A stretch of DNA of 64,000 bases, taken from assembly GCA_951804985.1 (NCBI GenBank), contig OX638130.1, positions 116,325,593 through 116,389,592 on the forward strand, read 5' to 3'. The notes beneath the pieces are model-generated. The model was not told the origin of the DNA, ran no database searches, and worked only from the letters and a program-made list of their open reading frames with translations. The translations under genes and the position numbers were made by a program. Shown here one piece after another: positions 58,640 to 64,000 of the stretch; positions within the stretch are counted from its first letter, which is position 1; every line of letters begins with the position of its first letter. Source of the stretch: Dryomyza anilis. Its lineage: Eukaryota > Arthropoda > Insecta > Diptera > Dryomyzidae.

Positions 58640-59340
58640 ACCCCCAGACGTCTAGGATTCGAAAGGATTCGAATTGAGTTATTTTTGTAAATTTTCTTAT
58701 TGAACTTTACGCTTTTTCCCTAACATATTGTTTTAAATTAATATTTTCTCCGAATTTATGATGTTATTTTTCTCATTTTTTCTACTGATTTTATCTCCTA
58801 AAAGTTTTGAATTTGATAGATTACATAAAAAAAGTTGCAAAACGTTAAAATATAAACTAAAAGTAAAATGAATGAAAAAAATGATCACTTCCAACTCTGA
58901 TACAATAGATCCTCAGACGTCAGATTTCCAAAATGCTTCATTTCGCTACAAAATAACGAAATATATTGTAAATCTTTTGAAACTTTTTGGAGCCCACCTG
59001 TTCTCTATATTAAATCAGTTGGCCATTGAAAATATGGAAATTAGTCAAAATTTAAAAATTCACAAGATGCAACGTGGCGAACTAAAAATGTATTCGATTT
59101 TAGAAGACTTTTTTTTTTCAAAAAATTAAAATTAACTCGATTATGTTCTTCCTGTATCATGTTAAGTTTTATTGTATGACTTAACTTTAGGACATAGATA
59201 AAGTATTAAATATTAAATACTAAATATTTGTTTCGGACTTCCCTGTCAATGATGTTTTAAGAGTACATTATAGAAATTGAATTATAGAAAGGCCTTAGAA
59301 AGGTAAAACAGACTTAATTATTCGATATATTGAATCCTGT
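58640..59340. other. Intergenic, nothing recognised
   Basis: AT-rich. The 85-codon ORF at 58872-59129 has no family or splice support. Confidence 0.45.
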
Positions 59341-59344
59341 AGCA

Positions 59345-59515
59345 GGACACTTCACCAAAAGGCATCTCCGCGAAGCAATTCCACCGAAATGGAAATTTCT
59401 CCGAAATTGACGTGAAAGTGACCATTTGGAGAAATGTCTTTCAGGGAAATGGCATCGGGAAAATGTCTTTCGGGAAAATGTCTTTCGAGATAATGACTTT
59501 CGAGGAAATGTACAT
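59345..59515. repeat. Loose array of CCGAAATGGAAATTTC/GGGAAAATGTCTTTC motifs
   Basis: Units of about 15-17 bp appear first as CCGAAATGGAAATTTCTCCG and then in inverted sense as TTTCGGGAAAATGTC. It is related in style to the CATTTCCCCGAAATGGA array at 33795-34080. Confidence 0.6.
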
Positions 59516-60300
59516 GAACCATTGGATCCCTATTAGAAATTGTACTTGGGTATTATAGAGAATTGATTATGGTGCTTTTACCTTATATTAAAACGACCAG
59601 TTACAACACAAACATTATCTGGCCATGATTATATTTTCCGTAATTGAAAAAATATCAACTAGGGATCTGTTTATTACTTGATCTTTCAAAACGAATGTCT
59701 ATTTGTACACAAAAATGTTAATCCAACTTTACATTAATGGTTTTGTTACATTACCCATAGTAAGTACTCGCAGTTTGTAATGAAAAAACAAAAATTATTT
59801 GCCTGAAATCGTAGATATCTGATAAATGCTATCTAACTCTCATGTAGCCATATAATCCTATGTTACATTAGATAGTTTTATTATTTTTGCTGCATACTTT
59901 TTCCGATATTCTATGGTAAAGCTGTCCAACCCATCTAATAATTAACAGTAACAACGGGGTTCACTAGGATGGTGCTGTATCATAGACGTTTAAACGGCAT
60001 GTTTTGAATAAACGCGACTGCATAGCCGTGGGGTATTCATATTAACTATCTTCGTTCGTTTGTTCGCGCGTTTATTTAAGCAAAACTTTGATTAATCGGA
60101 TTTTTCTTTGACTACAATGCTCGTTGTGTAGTGCGAGTTCAAATGCTGCCATCATTAGTCTTTGACTTTTTGACCATTTGGAACTTTGACATAGCCCCAG
60201 GGTAGTTGAAGATGAAATTTTTCAAAAGGCTTAATTATCCAGCCACATTCGTAGTGAGAGTCTGTCTATTTTGCCATATGAACCGTTGGTTGGATTGCAA
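59516..60300. other. Upstream intergenic region of the 60454 gene
   Basis: AT-rich DNA with no supported ORF. It probably contains the distal regulatory DNA of the 60454 gene, but no motif can be named. Confidence 0.4.
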
Positions 60301-60310
60301 AAATGTTTGG

Positions 60311-60346
60311 TATATAAAATAGCCGAGAATCATTCTAAGATCAGTG
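60311..60346 (+). promoter_or_regulatory. Core promoter of the 60454 gene (TATA + TCAGT initiator)
   Basis: TATATAAA at 60311-60318 and TCAGTGTG starting 60341 are 30 bp apart, an ideal arthropod TATA/initiator pair. Start of transcription near 60343 gives a 5' UTR of about 111 nt. The same pair precedes the 63614 gene. Confidence 0.8.
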
Positions 60347-60453
60347 TGCTTCAGACTTGGAGTGGCAATAGCAATTTAGTGTTTCTATTTTCAGTACGAG
60401 TTCAAAACAACTCCTCTGTGTTTTAAGGCGGCAATAAAAGTGACAGGAATAAA

Positions 60454-61698
60454 ATGAATTTAGCACGTCTAAGTCTAGTGTTGCTCCTGATAGCAGCGGC
60501 TACGGTTTTCTCCACTGGTAAGTGCAACATCAGCCAGTTGAATCGATAGCCCTTTCAACATGTATCCTTTATGATATTTCTAGCCAAAGATGTTCAGCAA
60601 GATGGTCCTTTCAAGTTATTTAATCAGAGACGTCGTGCGGTTGGTAGTCATGAAAATGTTGTGGCTGAGGGTCGCTTTGCAACAGCCATAATGAACAAGT
60701 TCAAGGGTAACACTGCATCCTCTACAACAGTTGCACCGACAACAACAACAATTACAACACCAACCACAACAACAATTACAACACCAGCTACAACATCACC
60801 AACACCAACAGGTACTACTCTTCCAACCGTAACTACGACACCTACGACACCTACGACCACTGCAACTACCACGATCCCAACCTCGCCAACTACAACATCA
60901 CCAACTACTACGTCCCCAACCTCACCAACTACTACATCACCAACATCACCAACTACTACAACAGGAACTGCATCACCAACTGGAACAGCTGGACCAACTG
61001 GACCAACAGGAACAAGTGCACCAACTGGGCCAACTGGAACAACTGCACCAGCTGCTCCGCGAGCAATCTATAAAGATGATGCAGAATCTGAGGATGACGC
61101 TGAAGATGATGACAATGACAATGATGAAAACTCCATTCTCCACCAGAATGCTCCCAATGCCGTCGACGAAGACAACGAAACTGAACTGGGCCGTGCAGCA
61201 CGTGCCCGTCCCAATGAATGGCAACGACAACAGTTGCAGCGACGTAATGCCATGCGTCGCCGTCAACAAAAGAAGGCAGCCGCCCGTCGTCGCAATCTGC
61301 GCAGGAAACAAATCTCACAACGCCGCCGCCAGCAGGCTAAACGCCGTCGCAACCAGCAACGTCGCAAACAACAAATCAACAAACGTCGCAGTCAATCAAA
61401 GCAGCAACGTCGCCGTTCGATGACCAAGAGTCAACGTCGTCGTGCACAGGCAAAACGGCGCGCCGCAAAACTACGTCGTCGCAACATGAAGAAGATTGAA
61501 AAGCAAAATGCATTACGTCGTCAAAATCAAATTCGTCATCGTCAACAACAACGTAGGAACCAAGCGCGTCAGCAGGCAGCACGCAGACGTCGCCAACAGC
61601 AGAGGAAACAGAGAAGACGCACACAAAGCAATAACAACCGTCGTCTGAGACGCCTACAGAGGAGTCCGAGCAATAGACGTGTAATTCGTATCATTTAA
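60454..61698 (+). CDS. Secreted mucin-like, acidic and Arg/Gln-rich protein, 392 aa, two exons
   Basis: Exon 1 is 60454-60517 and exon 2 is 60584-61698, with a 66-bp phase-1 intron (GTAAGT...TTTCTAG). The start is AATAAAATG. The signal peptide is MNLARLSLVLLLIAAATVFS. Residues 22-65 are ordinary sequence with RRRAVGS and EGRFATAIMNKFKG. Residues about 66-176 are Thr/Pro/Ser repeats (TTTTITTPTTTT, TSPTTTSPTSP, GPTGPTGT), probably a heavily O-glycosylated mucin segment. An acidic block DDAESEDDAEDDDNDNDE follows at about 186-205. From about 230 to the end, Arg/Gln/Lys dominate (RRRQQKKAAARRRNLRRK, KQQRRRSMTKSQRRRAQAK). AATAAA is at about 61744. Composition resembles secreted glue, saliva or matrix proteins, but no family is assigned. 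The 63614 gene is a tandem paralogue sharing AKD at the mature N-end, EGRF, and the Thr-rich start. Confidence 0.9.
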
Positions 61699-61759
61699 AT
61701 TTGCAAAATGTCAACGATATTCGAATCTTTTGGAAACAATAATAATAAAAAAGCAATGA

Positions 61760-62100
61760 ACGAAAAAAAAAACAATAATATCTTTTTTAAATCACTCGGC
61801 GATGGCGATGGCTCGAAATCATGATCATTTCTAGATTATATGATTGATTGGAAAGTGATCGACTAGTGCAATAATGGATCCGTCCGTTTGAAATCATTTG
61901 CAATTAAAACGCAGAAATGAAATGAAGGCCTTAGAGCAATGGCAAATCTCATAATGCTAAAATCGAACGATACAGCTTTGAAGAACCAAGTCTCCCTCGT
62001 ATTTGAGGGGTGACAACTTTCATTGAGAGACTTTTCCATTGCAATATTTTCGGCTCGTATTCCAATGCATCAATCAATCCAGCCACCCATGCTACCAATG
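61760..62100. other. Intergenic, nothing recognised
   Basis: 3' flank of the 60454 gene with no supported feature. Confidence 0.5.
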
Positions 62101-62106
62101 ATGCTA

Positions 62107-62327
62107 TAGTTAGCCCAGCTCTCTCTCCTTTATTTGAACTCAGAGTGGGACCTTTAGTTTAAGGCCGAATCCGAAAGGCAGTGTAAGAGCTTTTCTTAGA
62201 CAATGTGCCGAGAGGGAGCATCGTATAATAAAATGTTTTCCTTGAAAATCGCTGTTATTGAAACCGGAACTTTCCGCGTCTTTTGGCTCGTAGTCCAACG
62301 CACTATCCAATTGAGCCACCGACGTTA
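62107..62327 (-). mobile_element. tRNA-derived SINE, degenerate fragment 1 of a cluster
   Basis: The minus strand retains GGTGGCTCAATTGGATAGTG (A-box like), GTTGGACTACGAGCCAAAAG and the body phrase GCCTTTCGGATTCGGCC. It is heavily substituted with internal deletions. The B-box is lost (CGGTTTCAA). Confidence 0.65.
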
Positions 62328-62359
62328 TTACTGACTTTACTTGAAACTTCGGAAACAAT

Positions 62360-62596
62360 ATAAGTTTGGTCCTTATTGTCTCGAGCCCTTTCACCACTTT
62401 GAGCTGTGCACATTGTATTTGGCGGGTGAAAGCAACGGAAAACCAAATTTCATTGGTTTTCCATTGACTGCCGATAGATAGCGCGGTATAGAAAAATGTT
62501 TTCTACGAAATGATATTGTTAGCCTCAGTCCAGGCCTGAACATGGGACCTTTCGGCTCGCAGTCCAATGCACTAACCTCTGAGCTACCACCGCACA
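62360..62596 (-). mobile_element. tRNA-derived SINE, degenerate fragment 2
   Basis: The minus strand has GTGGTAGCTCAGAGGTTAGTG, GGACTGCGAGCCGAAAGGTC, a damaged B-box GTTCAGGCC and body phrases CGCGCTATCTATCGGCAGTC. A block of about 60 bp in the middle of the body is deleted. Confidence 0.7.
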
Positions 62597-62611
62597 AGAG
62601 TATTGAACTAT

Positions 62612-62798
62612 TAATAGTTTGGAGAACAGCGCCGAAGAACATAAGTCAAACTCCCTTACCATTTGAGCTGCGTATGGTATGTTTCAACCCAAAGGATTGA
62701 TTCCGAACGGAGGAGTGGCAGCTTTTTCAAGGCAATGTTAACTCTTGGATGTATGTCATTATCTGCCGAGATGTAGCGCAGTTTAGAAAGTTCCATGG
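62612..62798 (-). mobile_element. tRNA-derived SINE, degenerate headless fragment 3
   Basis: Only the body is recognisable (minus strand CGCTACATCTCGGCAGATAA, CCTCCGTTCGGAATC, GCTCAAATGGTAAGGGAG). Three SINE fragments in 700 bp suggest repeated insertion or local duplication. Confidence 0.6.
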
Positions 62799-62809
62799 AC
62801 CATATCGGA

Positions 62810-63495
62810 ATATGTTTTTGATGGTAGTTTTAATCATTCTAATCAAAAATGATTAATTATCTAATGTAAGTCACCTGTTATATACTCTTCAGCACTTAGT
62901 TACAATCTGGGTCGATAAAACGATGTCCGTATGTTTGTCAGACTGTATACTTTTCCGTATGCTTATTCCGACTATAAACTTTGCAATCATTACTATCTTC
63001 ATTACATCAACTATCTTCATTACATCAACTTTAAAATTTCCCAAGTGACCTAAACTTCCTTACTATATTTTCATTTAAATGCATCTAAGTTATCTGCAAT
63101 AATCGGAATATCTTATATGTCAATTCAAAAAAAGAGATATCGATACGTAAAATTTCATATATTCACATTACAAGATGTTGCTTTAACATATTTCAGATAT
63201 ATTAATCTACTGTTTTATATTCTTCTTTCTTCTTTGATGTTCAAAGAATTAGCATAATTTGAACCTTTTCGATTGACCCTTCACACAACGAATAGATTGT
63301 TACAACGAAACATAGATTAATTAATTCGCATAACTGCAAATTAGTCGATAGCTTTACAATATTACATGATAGGTTAAAGAACCTTTTGAATTCGTTTGGT
63401 GACAACTTTACAGAAGGGTCACTTGATTATTTATTGTCTTATGCTAAATATGTAAAATTTTGCAAAGAACTCGATTTAGCCCATCGCCCTTTACA
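62810..63495. other. Upstream intergenic region of the 63614 gene
   Basis: AT-rich DNA with a small ACTATCTTCATTACATCA duplication near 62990-63025. No gene is supported. Confidence 0.4.
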
Positions 63496-63499
63496 TTGG

Positions 63500-63537
63500 T
63501 ATAAATAAGGTTTTCAGGCTGTGGAATAGTCAGTGTG
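63500..63537 (+). promoter_or_regulatory. Core promoter of the 63614 gene (TATA + TCAGT initiator)
   Basis: TATAAATA at 63500-63507 and TCAGTGTG starting 63530 are 30 bp apart, the same arrangement and initiator as in the 60454 gene. Confidence 0.8.
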
Positions 63538-63613
63538 TTAGAGTCAGTGTCAAAGAATTGGAGTACTAAAAAATTTCTCAAGTTTGGCTAACTAAAAGAA
63601 GCTAGTATTCAAT

Positions 63614-64000
63614 ATGCATTTCATCAGAATCGCAGTTTTTGCCTTCTGCTTTGCAGCAGTTGCAATGCAAATCTCTGGTAAGTAACTTGAGCTTCATATA
63701 TGAATAGGGTATAAAACGAATACTGTTACAGCCAAGGATATTCCAAAGAGATCTAGACAACATTTGAAACAGAAAAACGTTGATACAGAGGGTCGTTTTG
63801 TTTCCGCAAATGCACTTGTCCAGAAGTTAACCGCCTTAAAGGGTGGCACTACTACAACAACTGCGGCACCGCCTGTTACCACTACAACTACGACAACAAA
63901 TGAACCTACAACCCCGCCTATACCCACTACAACAAATACCCCAACTGGCACTGGCACCGGCACTGGCACCGGAACAGGTACAACCACCCCAACTGGCACC
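63614..64000 (+). CDS. Secreted Thr/Pro-rich mucin-like protein, 5' part only (window edge)
   Basis: Exon 1 is 63614-63677. Exon 2 starts at 63732 and runs off the window. The intron is 54 bp and phase 1 (GTAAGT...GTTACAG). The signal peptide is MHFIRIAVFAFCFAAVAMQI. The mature N-end (AKDIPKRSRQHLKQKNVD, then TEGRFVSANALVQKLTALKG) aligns with the 60454 product around AKD, EGRF and the following Lys/Leu/Gly. A Thr/Pro segment then ends in GTGTGTGTGT repeats. It is probably a tandem duplicate of the 60454 gene; whether it also has acidic and Arg-rich blocks cannot be seen. Confidence 0.85.

Noticed and set aside
1..64000. CRISPR arrays, operons, prophage or bacterial-type systems
   Set aside because: Tandem repeats here have no unique spacers of even length and no associated genes. 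Introns and eukaryotic promoter and poly(A) signals show nuclear insect DNA.

Overview
This window looks like a gene-poor, strongly AT-rich, repeat-laden stretch of an insect nuclear genome. It is most likely a higher fly (brachyceran, perhaps calyptrate). That assignment is inference. It rests on short GT..AG introns (53-219 nt in most genes), CAAAATG-type start contexts, TATA boxes about 30 bp upstream of TCAGT initiators, Helitrons, mariner relics, and the 'GACAGACGGACATGGCTAA...GGGTATA' dispersed module familiar from fly genomes. No bacterial, organellar or rRNA genes are visible.

Eight protein-coding loci can be supported, and none is a recognisable enzyme. All seven loci whose first exon is visible share one architecture: a short first exon that is almost entirely a signal peptide, ending in codon phase 1, followed by a long low-complexity secreted domain. 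From left to right they are: (1) a 648-aa Gln/Asn/Gly-rich secreted protein (5938-10822) with a 2.9-kb first intron; (2) a Pro-rich, ten-cysteine secreted domain (12818-13614) with no visible start exon of its own, whose acceptor phase matches the first exon of gene 1; (3) a minus-strand 373-aa Ala/Pro/Val-repeat protein (18205-19396); (4) a 749-aa protein with acidic then Gln/Arg-rich blocks (35872-38278); (5) and (6) two neighbouring 298- and 300-aa proteins with an acidic block followed by an extreme Arg or Lys/Arg tail (52694-53809, 54588-55615); (7) a 392-aa mucin-like, then acidic, then Arg/Gln-rich protein (60454-61698); and (8) its partial tandem paralogue (63614 to the window end), with the same core promoter geometry. 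Genes 4-8 form a loose cluster of secreted, charge-segregated, probably disordered proteins. This is the most interesting coding content. They might be matrix, glue, eggshell or saliva components that assemble by acid-base attraction, but tissue and function cannot be read from the sequence.

The rest is repeats. There are arrays of a 19-bp hairpin-forming unit (about 1490-2290, 19760-21250, 22990-24300) and an 18-bp relative (10975-12590). Two non-autonomous Helitrons lie at 4163-5271 and 40761-43976; the second contains three 282-bp repeats and a long 15-bp minisatellite. A tRNA-headed SINE family has about ten copies, some with clear target-site duplications. Several foldback/MITE families occur, sometimes nested. 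A relic non-LTR RNase H domain is split by an hAT-like element that itself carries a SINE. Two mariner transposase relics and several medium-period tandem repeats complete the picture. Stretches described below as having nothing recognisable are AT-rich with only short, unsupported ORFs.
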